This document shows, in pieces, positions 17,094 to 24,773 of a DNA stretch of 32,929 nt. The stretch comes from an uncultured Chloroflexota bacterium (GTDB taxonomy: Bacteria > Chloroflexota > Chloroflexia > Thermomicrobiales > UBA6265): NCBI GenBank assembly GCA_937870845.1, contig CALMZR010000401.1, positions 1-32,929 on the forward strand, read 5' to 3'. The notes under the pieces are model-generated. The model saw only the letters and a list, made by a program, of their open reading frames with translations, did no database searches and was not told the origin of the DNA. Every line of letters begins with the position of its first letter. Positions within the stretch are counted from its first letter, which is position 1. The position numbers were made by a program, and so were the translations under genes.

Positions 17094-17618
17094 ATGGTGG
17101 CCAGGGAGTTATGGGTGTCGCTCGAAGAACTGCGCGAAGTGCTCCGGCTCGACGACAGCCGGGTCTGGCTCCTGATCGGCCTCTGCGTCGCCCTCGTCTT
17201 CACCATCCAGTCGGTCGAAACGGCGACGGAGGGCGCCTGGCCGCACCAGCGGCGTCCTGCCCGCATGGCGCCCCAGGCGCGTTCCGCGCAGGGCGCGTGG
17301 GGCGCGGTGGCGCTGCTGCTGCTGCCGGGGATCGTGCTCGGCATCCTCAACGTCGCCGTGCTGCTGTGGCGGGGATTTCCCCACACGCAGTCTCAGGTGT
17401 TGGGCGGCTTGCTGGTCGGGGTGATCTGGCTCATCTTCGTCGGCGCCAGCGCCAACGTGCTGGGCATGGGGCGGCTGCTACGGCAGGGAGGACCGGCAGG
17501 CCCGTGGGCGCTGCTGATCCTGGTCGTCGCCGGGGACGTGCTGCTGCTGGCCGGGCTGCTGACGGTCGTGCCCGATCTCGAGCTTATCCGGAACGCCGTT
17601 CGTGGGTTTGCCGATTGA
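17094..17618 (+). CDS. Hypothetical integral membrane protein (~4 TM)
   Basis: Hydrophobic segments VWLLIGLCVALVFTIQ, GAVALLLLPGIVLGILNVAVLLW, VLGGLLVGVIWLIFVGASANVL, WALLILVVAGDVLLLAGLLTVV. Confidence 0.65.
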   Translation: MVARELWVSLEELREVLRLDDSRVWLLIGLCVALVFTIQSVETATEGAWPHQRRPARMAPQARSAQGAWGAVALLLLPGIVLGILNVAVLLWRGFPHTQSQVLGGLLVGVIWLIFVGASANVLGMGRLLRQGGPAGPWALLILVVAGDVLLLAGLLTVVPDLELIRNAVRGFAD

Positions 17619-17928
17619 GCTCACTGTACACCAGGTCTGGCGACTTGGCCTTTGCAGAGCTGAGCGCTGATTGCTTGATGAACTCGTGGGTCGTCAATCC
17701 TTCGCCAGCCGCGACTTCTGCAAGCAGGCGATGTTCATCGCGAGAAAACTCGAGGGTCAAGAGCGTGCCTGGCACACCGACGGTGATGCCGTCCTCCGTG
17801 GTGTTCCAGTCCCAGGATTCCGGATCCATCAATTCGCGCTCTTCGTCGTCGAGCGGTTCTTGGGTTGGGTGGATTCGTCGTGCCTTGTCCTGCATGCTTG
17901 GCTCCTCAGCGTAGTTTAGCGAGTTCAC
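17584..17928 (-). CDS. Antitoxin-like protein (RHH/BrnA-like) partner of the upstream BrnT-like toxin; start 17928 or 17895
   Basis: FSRDEHRLLAEVAAGEGLTTHEFIKQSALSSA RHH-like tail; immediately follows the putative toxin gene. Confidence 0.7.
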   Translation of the reverse strand: MNSLNYAEEPSMQDKARRIHPTQEPLDDEERELMDPESWDWNTTEDGITVGVPGTLLTLEFSRDEHRLLAEVAAGEGLTTHEFIKQSALSSAKAKSPDLVYSELNRQTHERRSG

Positions 17929-18184
17929 TTGGTTTGCAGGGCCATGCTGTCACCGGTCGCCAGATGAGAGGATCTGCGGTCGGGAGGATCGGGACCGTAA
18001 GGCAGCGGCCCTGATTGTCTCGCCCGATGAGCAGGATTTGGGCCGTGCGCCCAGCGCGATTTCGGGTGGTAATCCAGTGGTTATCGAGAACAGCCTCGAC
18101 TTGGTCCGTTCGGATGCCGTGAGCCCAGAACTTCGCGGCCGCTCGTTCGCCTATGTCAAAGCGCGCGACCTGGATTCTTGGCAT
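17906..18184 (-). CDS. BrnT/DUF4258-like putative toxin
   Basis: ARFDIGERAAAKFWAHGIRTDQVEAVLDNHWITTRNRAGRTAQILLIGRDNQGRCLTVPILPTADPLIWRPVTAW; small basic BrnT-like pattern, ORF begins 8 nt after tyrS stop. Confidence 0.65.
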   Translation of the reverse strand: MPRIQVARFDIGERAAAKFWAHGIRTDQVEAVLDNHWITTRNRAGRTAQILLIGRDNQGRCLTVPILPTADPLIWRPVTAWPCKPSELAKLR

Positions 18185-18192
18185 CGTGATCT

Positions 18193-19482
18193 CTATCCGA
18201 AAACGATGCGAATGCGGCGGTAGCGCTTCTTTCCGAACCGGAGAAGCGCGTCGGCGGCGCCCGGCCGAAACGGCTCGTCCACCTCAGCGACCCGCTCCCC
18301 ATCCAGCCACAACGCCCCTTCGACCGCCTTGCGCCGCGCCTCGCCTCGTGATGCGACGAGGCCGGCGACGACGAAGACGTCTGCGACGGTCATCTCCGCG
18401 GCTTGCCCGGCCGAGATTTCGGTGGTGGGGATGTTCGGGTCGTCGGCGTCCGGGGCGCCGCCGAAGAGCGCCCGGCTCGCCGCCTCGGCGGCATCGACCG
18501 CGTCCTGGCCGTGCGCCAACGCCGTCACTTCGCGGGCCAGCGTCCGCTTTGCCTCGCGCAACCCCTCTCCGGTGGCCGCCGTCAACTCCACGATCAGCTT
18601 TTCAGGCAAGAACGTGTACAACCGCAGCAACCGCACCACGTCCGCGTCGTCGACGTTGATCCAGTATTGGTAGAAGTCGTAGGGTGTGGTCAGCTCCGGG
18701 TCGAGCCAGACCGAGTTGCCTTCGCTCTTGCCCATCTTCTCGCCGGAGGCGGTCGTCAGCAGAGGGCAAACGAGGGCGAACGCGTGGCCGCCGTCCGCCT
18801 TGCGAATCAACTCGACGCCGGCGGTGATGTTGCCCCACTGGTCGGAGCCGCCCATCTGCAGCGCGCAACCCTCCGTCCGGAACAGGTGCAGGAAGTCGTA
18901 GGCCTGCACCAGCCGGTAGTTGAACTCGACGAAGTTGAGGCCGGTGCTCTCCAGGCGCGTGCGGTACGTCTCCGCGGCCAGCATCTCGTTGACCGAGAAG
19001 TAGCGGCCGATGTCGCGCAGGAACGGGATGTAGCGCAGCTCGAGCAGCCAGTCGGCGTTGTTGAGCAGCAACGCCGGCGGATTGCCGCCCCAGCGCCCGC
19101 CCTCGAAATCGAGGTAGCGGGCGAACTGCGGCAGGATGCGCTCGAGGTTCGATCGGATCTCCGCTTCGGAGACGATGGCCCGCGTAGAAGTCTTGCCCGA
19201 CGGGTCGCCCACGAGCGCCGTCCCGCCGCCGCCGAGGGCGATGGGGCGGTGCCCGAAACGCTGCAGCGACGCGAGCATCATCATGCCGAGCATGTGGCCC
19301 GCGTGCAGCGACGGCGCCGTCGGATCGAACCCGACGTAGGCGGTCACGACGCCTTCGGCGAACGCGCGGCGCAGCCCCTCCGGATCGGAGACGTCCTGCA
19401 CGTACCCGCGCTGTCGCAGGTAGTCGAGGGGACCGAGCCCCTGAGCTCGAGCTTCCGTGATGGCGTCCGCCGCAATCGGCAT
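18193..19482 (-). CDS. tyrS: Tyrosine--tRNA ligase
   Basis: AYVGFDPTAPSLHAGHMLGMMMLASLQRFGHRPIALGGGGTALVGDPSGK; MGGSDQWGNITAGVELIRK; GEKMGKSEGNSVWLD (KMSKS-like); C-terminal S4-like domain. Confidence 0.97.
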   Translation of the reverse strand: MPIAADAITEARAQGLGPLDYLRQRGYVQDVSDPEGLRRAFAEGVVTAYVGFDPTAPSLHAGHMLGMMMLASLQRFGHRPIALGGGGTALVGDPSGKTSTRAIVSEAEIRSNLERILPQFARYLDFEGGRWGGNPPALLLNNADWLLELRYIPFLRDIGRYFSVNEMLAAETYRTRLESTGLNFVEFNYRLVQAYDFLHLFRTEGCALQMGGSDQWGNITAGVELIRKADGGHAFALVCPLLTTASGEKMGKSEGNSVWLDPELTTPYDFYQYWINVDDADVVRLLRLYTFLPEKLIVELTAATGEGLREAKRTLAREVTALAHGQDAVDAAEAASRALFGGAPDADDPNIPTTEISAGQAAEMTVADVFVVAGLVASRGEARRKAVEGALWLDGERVAEVDEPFRPGAADALLRFGKKRYRRIRIVFG

Positions 19483-19514
19483 GGTTGAGGTCACGTCGTT
19501 CCTTGCTCCAGACG

Positions 19515-19554
19515 AGGGTGACAGGGTCATCGGGTGATGGGGTGATGGGGGTGT
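19515..19554 (+). repeat. Degenerate 8-bp-period repeat, 5 units (NGGGTGAY)
   Basis: AGGGTGAC AGGGTCAT CGGGTGAT GGGGTGAT GGGGGTGT, upstream of tyrS. Confidence 0.7.
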
Positions 19555-19634
19555 GCCAGCCCCTTCATACAGTCAATTGTACGGAAGATCGACCGATTTG
19601 AGCGCCATACGACCTCGAAGTCGTCCGCAGCTCC

Positions 19635-19658
19635 ATCACCCCAACACCCTGTCGCCCC
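19635..19658 (-). repeat. Degenerate 8-bp-period repeat, 3 units, minus orientation, overlapping the USP stop codon
   Basis: Reverse complement reads GGGGCGAC AGGGTGTT GGGGTGAT. Confidence 0.6.
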
Positions 19659-20577
19659 GCTCCGCGGCGGGGACCAGCAGCACCGGGACCGGGGCCTCGC
19701 GCACGAGCTTCTCGGCCACGCTGCCCAGGAGCCAGCGGCGCACGCCGCCGCGGCCATGAGACGTGAGGACGATGAGGTCCCCCTGCCGGCTTATCTCGCT
19801 GATAGCGAAGAAAGGCGAGCCGTTCAGCACCGCGCCGGAGGCGGCGATGCCCTTGGCCCTCAAGCGCGAAAGAGCGTCGGCGACCGTGGCCTGTGCCTCG
19901 GCTTCCGCCTCCTGCCAGAGTCGATCCGTGATCTCGGCGCTGACGGTGGGCGCGGCCCCGAACACCCCGCCCGCCACCGGGACGGTCGTGACCGGGTCGA
20001 TGGCGCGCACGACGAGCACGGGGATCGCGAGACGCCGAGCCAGGTCGCTGGCGACCGGCAGCGCGCGTTCGGCGATCTCGGAGCCGTCGAGGGGGACGAC
20101 GAGGCGCGTGATGGCGACTGCATCCCTGGCCTTTTCGTCGGGTGCGCGCACGATCAGCACCGGCACGGTCGCGGTGCGGGCGACGCGGTCGGCGACGCTG
20201 CCGAAGATGGCCCGGCCGATGGCCCCACGCCCGTGGCTGGCCATGGCGATCAGGTCGGCCCCGCGCCGCCCGGCGGCCGCAACGATCTCTTCGTCCGGCG
20301 CGCCGGTGGCGACCGAGCGCTCGACCGTGATACCCAGTTCGTTATGGGCTTGGGCGGCCTCGTCGAGCTCCGCTTGGGCCGATGCGGCCCAGGCGGCCTG
20401 CGCGCGACGTACGCCCTCGTCATCAGACTCGGCGGCCCGGGGCGCTCGACCCCCAGGCTGCGCGGGCAGCACCCGGAGCAGAACGACGGTCCCCCGTGCA
20501 CCAGCCAGGCGCGCCGCCCAGGGGACCGCGGCCAGCGCGCGTTCCGATCCATCGATGGGGGTGAGAACGACCGTCAT
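19636..20577 (-). CDS. Universal stress protein, two tandem UspA domains
   Basis: MTVVLTPIDGSERALAAVPWAARLA...DLIAMASHGRGAIGRAIFGSVADRVARTATVPVLIVR; second copy RLVVPLDGSEIAERALPVA...DLIVLTSHGRGGVRRWLLGSVAEKLVREAPVPVLLV. Confidence 0.95.
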   Translation of the reverse strand: MTVVLTPIDGSERALAAVPWAARLAGARGTVVLLRVLPAQPGGRAPRAAESDDEGVRRAQAAWAASAQAELDEAAQAHNELGITVERSVATGAPDEEIVAAAGRRGADLIAMASHGRGAIGRAIFGSVADRVARTATVPVLIVRAPDEKARDAVAITRLVVPLDGSEIAERALPVASDLARRLAIPVLVVRAIDPVTTVPVAGGVFGAAPTVSAEITDRLWQEAEAEAQATVADALSRLRAKGIAASGAVLNGSPFFAISEISRQGDLIVLTSHGRGGVRRWLLGSVAEKLVREAPVPVLLVPAAERGDRVLG

Positions 20578-21290
20578 CCGCTGCGCTCCTCGCTGCCATC
20601 GGCGGGTCTCGGCGCGGCGGCCAGATACCGCAGGAACCACTCCCGAGCTAGCGCCGACGCCTCGGCAAGCGTACCCGGCTCTTCGAACAGGTGACTCGCC
20701 CCGGGGACGAGCACGAGCTGGACTGGGGCGCGCATGCGCCGTCGCGCCTCCTCGTTCAGCGGGATGACCGGGACGTCGTTGGCGCCGACGATGAGGAGGG
20801 TCGGCGCCTGAACGCGGGCGAGCGCATCTCCGGCAAGGTCTGGGCGGCCGCCACGGCTGACGACGGCCCGCACCCGATCGCGGCGAGCCGCCGCGGCCCG
20901 CAGCGCGGCGGCCGCGCCGGTGCTGGCGCCGAAGAGCCCGATGGGCAGCTCGCGCGTCGACGGCTCTTCGGCCAGCCAATCGATGGCTCCGACGAGGCGC
21001 TCTCCGAGCAGCGGGATGTCGAAGCGGTGCTCGCGGGTGACGCGATCCACGGCGTCTTCCTCGGCCGAAAGCAGATCCATGAGCAGCGCGGCGAACCCTG
21101 CCCGCTGCAATTCCGCGGCCACTTGTCGATTCCGCGGCGAATGGCGGGACGACCCGCTGCCGTGGGCGAAGAGCACCAGCCCCCTGGCGTCATCAGGAAC
21201 GCTCAGGGAGCCGCCCAACTCTATGCCGTCGAGGCGAAGCTGCACCTCGCGCGGCTCCGGCAAGTTCCTCAGCGCGTCGAGCCTGTCCAT
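20574..21290 (-). CDS. Dienelactone-hydrolase-like alpha/beta hydrolase
   Basis: GLVLFAHGSGSSRHSPRNRQVAAELQRAGFAALLMDLLSAEE...LPIGLFGASTGAAAALRAAA...VVSRGGRPDLAGDALARVQAPTLLIVGANDVPVIPLN; ATGA overlap with the USP gene. Confidence 0.9.
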   Translation of the reverse strand: MDRLDALRNLPEPREVQLRLDGIELGGSLSVPDDARGLVLFAHGSGSSRHSPRNRQVAAELQRAGFAALLMDLLSAEEDAVDRVTREHRFDIPLLGERLVGAIDWLAEEPSTRELPIGLFGASTGAAAALRAAAARRDRVRAVVSRGGRPDLAGDALARVQAPTLLIVGANDVPVIPLNEEARRRMRAPVQLVLVPGASHLFEEPGTLAEASALAREWFLRYLAAAPRPADGSEERSG

Positions 21291-21325
21291 GATCCAACCT
21301 CTATAGGGCGTCTTGGGCGCTTCCC

Positions 21326-21357
21326 GTCACCCTATCACCCTGACACCCAGTCACCCT
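21326..21357 (-). repeat. Degenerate 8-bp-period repeat, 4 units, minus orientation
   Basis: Reverse complement reads AGGGTGAC TGGGTGTC AGGGTGAT AGGGTGAC; starts just after the stop of the 21362-23401 gene. Confidence 0.7.
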
Positions 21358-21361
21358 CGTC

Positions 21362-23401
21362 TCACACGCCAAACGGCCAGGTCTCAGGAGTCTCATCAGG
21401 CTCCTCGTGACCTGGGTCGGGGTCGAGCGGTTGCACGGCGGAGGTGCGGTCCAGATGCAATACGGCGTCCAACTGCCGCGGCAGGATGGCGTGGAAATAG
21501 TGGCTGAACCGCTCGGTCTCCGGCTTGTAGATGACGCCGATGGCGCGTTGCAGCCGCGGCTCCTTCAGGGATTCGATCACCGCGTTGTCGCCGTGCAGCG
21601 GCAGCAGCAGGTCCGATTCGGCCACCGCGGAGGCCTCGTGCAAGAGGTCCTCGTATGAACCAGGCAGCGCCGGCTGCACGCGCCGCCTGCGCGCCGGACC
21701 GTCCCAATCCGCCGCGGCGGTCACCGTGCCGTCGTAGGTGCTGAAGCCGACGCTGTAGGTCTGTCCAGGATGTCGCTCCCGCATGAGCTGACCGAGGTTC
21801 AGCTCGCCATTGAGCCCCATCTCCGTGGCGCGGGCATCGCCCAGATGGGAGTTGTGCGCCCAGATGGCGATGCGCGCCCGGCCGTCGCGCTGCGCCAGGT
21901 GAGCGATCAGCGCGTCGACCGTGTCGGCCATGTGCGTATCGCGCAGATTCCATGAGCTGGCGCGGCCGCGGAACATGGCCCGGTAGTAAGCCTCGGCATT
22001 GCGGGCGACCCGGGCATTCTGCTCGGCAAAGAAGGCCTCGTCCGGCGTCAGCTCGACGCCTGGGGCCATTCCCTTGGCGAGCCGCTGCATCTCGACGAGC
22101 TGGCCGACGACCTCGTTCTCGCAGTCTTCGGCGATGCCGAGGGAGACCATCTGCCCGTAGATCTGCGGGTTGTCGCCGAAATCGTCGAAGCAGCCGTACC
22201 GGGCGCGGGCGCGTTGCGCGGCCTCCGGGTCGACCTTGCCCAGGTAGGCGATGACGGCTTCGATGGAGCGGTGCAGGGAGTAAAGATCGACGCCGTAGAA
22301 TCCGGTCTTGACCGCGCCCGGGGGCAGCGCGTGGTTGTAGTCGCGCAGCCATTGCACGAAGGCCAGCACATCGTCGTTGCGCCACATCCAGCGCGGGAAC
22401 CGCTCGAAATCGCCGAGCGCCGATGCGGCGTCGGGGTCGTCGCTCTCGCCGCGGACGAAGCGGTTGACGCGAGCGGCGTCCGGCCAGTCGGCCTCGACGG
22501 CCACGGCGTTGAAGCCGTGCTCCTCAACCAGCCGGCGGGTGATGGCGGCGCGCTGCCGGTAGAACTCGTGGGTGCCGTGAGTCGCCTCGCCCAGGAGCAC
22601 GATCTCCGCCTTGCCGATGCGTTCCAGGAGCGGGCCGTGGTCCGCGCGCTCGCCGCGCAGGGGTAGCGAACCGTGGGCGATCGCGTCGCGCGCGGTCAGG
22701 CCGGAGCGCGGGTCACCAGACGGGATTGTCGTGGATAGGAAAGGGGCGGCGGCCATGCGGCGCTCGGCGGCGGCGAGCGCGGATCGCACCTCGTCGTCGG
22801 TCGTCTGCCCGAAATTGTCGTACCACAGCCCGACGGCGTAGAACGGCTCGGGAGTCTCGGCGCAGACCATCTCGTCGACCACGTCGCGCATCGCCTCGCA
22901 AACGCCGCGGGAGGCGACCGGGACGGCGCCGACCAACCAGGCAGGGTTGCGCTCACGCAACGCCAGCGCGCCGGCCCGCATCGTCGACCCGGTCGCCAAC
23001 CCGTCGTCGACGAGGATGACGGTCTTTCCGGCGATGTCCAGCGGCGCCTTCGCCCCGCGATAGAGCCGCTCGCGTCGCGTCAGCTCGCGCCGCTCGTTGG
23101 CCTCCACCGCGTCGATGGCCGCGGCTGGGATGCCCAGATCGCGGATCGTCTCGTCGTTGAGGACGCGCAACCCGCCGGAGGCGATGGCGCCCATGGCCAG
23201 CTCCTCGTGCCCCGGTACGCCGAGCTTGCGCACGAGGAAGGCGTCGAGCGGGGCGTCGAGCGCCCGCGCCACCTCTGCGGCGACGGGGATGCCGCCACGG
23301 GGGAGTCCAAGCACGACGACGCCGGGACGGTTGCGGTACTGACCGAGTCGCGACGCCAGCTCTTGACCGGCATCGGAGCGGTCGCGGAATGGGACAGGCA
23401 T
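21362..23401 (-). CDS. Phosphoribosyltransferase - erythromycin esterase family fusion
   Basis: N-term PGVVVLGLPRGGIPVAAEVARALDAPLDAFLVRKLGVPGHEELAMGAIASGG...KTVILVDDGLATGSTM (PRPP loop); C-term LLGEATHGTHEFYRQRAAITRRLVEEHGFNAVAVEADWPDAARVNRFVRG...GFYGVDLYSLHRSIEAVI...IAIWAHNSHLGDARATEMG. Confidence 0.94.
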   Translation of the reverse strand: MPVPFRDRSDAGQELASRLGQYRNRPGVVVLGLPRGGIPVAAEVARALDAPLDAFLVRKLGVPGHEELAMGAIASGGLRVLNDETIRDLGIPAAAIDAVEANERRELTRRERLYRGAKAPLDIAGKTVILVDDGLATGSTMRAGALALRERNPAWLVGAVPVASRGVCEAMRDVVDEMVCAETPEPFYAVGLWYDNFGQTTDDEVRSALAAAERRMAAAPFLSTTIPSGDPRSGLTARDAIAHGSLPLRGERADHGPLLERIGKAEIVLLGEATHGTHEFYRQRAAITRRLVEEHGFNAVAVEADWPDAARVNRFVRGESDDPDAASALGDFERFPRWMWRNDDVLAFVQWLRDYNHALPPGAVKTGFYGVDLYSLHRSIEAVIAYLGKVDPEAAQRARARYGCFDDFGDNPQIYGQMVSLGIAEDCENEVVGQLVEMQRLAKGMAPGVELTPDEAFFAEQNARVARNAEAYYRAMFRGRASSWNLRDTHMADTVDALIAHLAQRDGRARIAIWAHNSHLGDARATEMGLNGELNLGQLMRERHPGQTYSVGFSTYDGTVTAAADWDGPARRRRVQPALPGSYEDLLHEASAVAESDLLLPLHGDNAVIESLKEPRLQRAIGVIYKPETERFSHYFHAILPRQLDAVLHLDRTSAVQPLDPDPGHEEPDETPETWPFGV

Positions 23402-23501
23402 GGCGCCCTCCGGGGTATTAGGCGGCAGGCGGAAACGTGGCTGCCGGATCCGCGCGGGCATCAGCGATCGCGTCGCAGATTCGGGGCCATGCGCGGGGCA
23501 G

Positions 23502-24038
23502 TCAGGCCGACGGAGGCTCTCCGGGCATCAAGTTCGGAAGCACGTCAACCCGCATCAGGTAGCGAATCCCCGCGCCGCCGGCGATGGCGCCGATGAAAGC
23601 CGGAATCTCGCCAGCGATCTGCTCGACCGAGACGATGCGCGGGCCGCCAACGCGGTAGCGCACGCCCTGAAACAGAAGTGCGCCATCTCCGGCATGGAGG
23701 AGATTTCTCGCCCAATCGACGCCGGTCCCGTACGGCATGGGCACAACGAAGCCGCCCGCCGCTGGCCACACGAGAAGCGGCGTCGCCCGCACCGCGCTGC
23801 TGCGGCGGCCGCGATGCTCGAGCCGAGCTACGGGCCACGGGCCGTTCCCGGCAAACCGCAGCACGATGGGATTGAACCAGCGCCGATTGAAGCGCCTGAT
23901 AGCGTCTCGAATTGATGTCGCTTGCTCGCCCCATCGGACGGCGACGAGGATGACGGACGCGAGAATTGCCATCGCCACGACAGCCAAAACGTTCGAGCGG
24001 CGGCGGAACTCTCCTCGCTCGGTCATGAGCGTTGGCAT
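23502..24038 (-). CDS. Deazaflavin (F420)-dependent nitroreductase family-like protein with N-terminal TM anchor
   Basis: RRFNRRWFNPIVLRFAGNGPWPVARLEHRGRRSSAVRATPLLVWPAAGGFVVPMPYGTGVDWARNLLHAGDGALLFQGVRYRVG, Ddn-like. Confidence 0.8.
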   Translation of the reverse strand: MPTLMTERGEFRRRSNVLAVVAMAILASVILVAVRWGEQATSIRDAIRRFNRRWFNPIVLRFAGNGPWPVARLEHRGRRSSAVRATPLLVWPAAGGFVVPMPYGTGVDWARNLLHAGDGALLFQGVRYRVGGPRIVSVEQIAGEIPAFIGAIAGGAGIRYLMRVDVLPNLMPGEPPSA

Positions 24039-24072
24039 GACCTTGACGCTTGATAAGGAGAGGCGACAGGGC

Positions 24073-24100
24073 GCCGGGGAGGCCGATCGGCCTCCCCGGC
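24073..24100. terminator. Perfect 28-bp palindrome; probable transcription-terminating hairpin downstream of the 24108-24653 gene (no clear T-tract)
   Basis: GCCGGGGAGGCCGATCGGCCTCCCCGGC. Confidence 0.5.
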
Positions 24101-24107
24101 AAGCCGA

Positions 24108-24632
24108 TTACCCGGCCGCGCCGATGACGGGCGCGATGAAGACCGAGACGTCGGTCGAAGCGCCGTCCGCGCCCGGCGCCAGGTAGGCGATCCCGGTGTA
24201 GCCGGAATCGGAGTCCTCTGCCAGTCCAATGATGAGAGCGCCGTTCGCCTCGACGGCGCCGCCGATGTCGCCGCAAGCGATATAGGTTCCGATCTCCTCC
24301 GCCGAGAGGTGGGCGTTGATGGCGTAGTTCGCGCCCAGGATCGCCTCGAGCGTCAGCGGGACGTTCGTCACCGAGCTTTCAGCCTGGATGGCGGAATCGG
24401 CCTGGCCCGCGCCTTCTCCCGCTGGGGCGGCCAGGTCGGTCAAGGGCGCCACCACATCGCCCAGCTCCGCGCAGCTTCCGGAGTGGATGTGCACCGGGCG
24501 GGCGGTAGCAGCCTCCTCGGCCACGGGGGTGGCGTCCTGCGCCGTGGCTACGGGAACGGCGGACGAGACCAGGGAGAGGAGCGCCAGGGCGCTGCCGGCG
24601 AGAAGCGCGGATCGTCGGGCGGTCACGGGAAC
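24108..24632 (-). CDS. Secreted protein (CHRD-like), tandem paralog 1; start 24632 (GTG) or 24653
   Basis: Signal peptide ALLAGSALALLSLVSSAVPVATAQ; RPVHIHSGSCAELGDVVAPLTDL...GYTGIAYLAPGADGASTDVSVFIA. Confidence 0.75.
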   Translation of the reverse strand, partial: VPVTARRSALLAGSALALLSLVSSAVPVATAQDATPVAEEAATARPVHIHSGSCAELGDVVAPLTDLAAPAGEGAGQADSAIQAESSVTNVPLTLEAILGANYAINAHLSAEEIGTYIACGDIGGAVEANGALIIGLAEDSDSGYTGIAYLAPGADGASTDVSVFIAPVIGAAG

Positions 24633-24702
24633 CCTCCTTCGTGCTGCGGACACCTCCGCCCCGTCTGGGGCCTCGTAAGTGTCTCACGTTCGGGACGCAC
24701 AG

Positions 24703-24739
24703 AAAACGCCGGGGCTCCCACGTGTCGGGAGTCCCGGCG
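24703..24739 (-). terminator. Intrinsic terminator for the 24774-25334 gene
   Basis: Hairpin CGCCGGGGCTCCC/GGGAGTCCCGGCG (12 of 13 paired, 7-nt loop) followed on the minus strand by TTTTCTGTG. Confidence 0.7.
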
Positions 24740-24773
24740 CTCGCTTAGGCGTCTGCGTTTGCGGGGGGCGAAG

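Noticed and set aside
20578-20979. N-terminal extension of the universal stress protein ORF
   Set aside because: Antisense/out-of-frame with the upstream hydrolase; USP motif begins at M(20577).
21362-23401. Macrolide resistance gene interpretation of the erythromycin-esterase domain
   Set aside because: PRTase fusion and stress-gene neighbourhood point to the broad Ere-like superfamily rather than a dedicated resistance enzyme.
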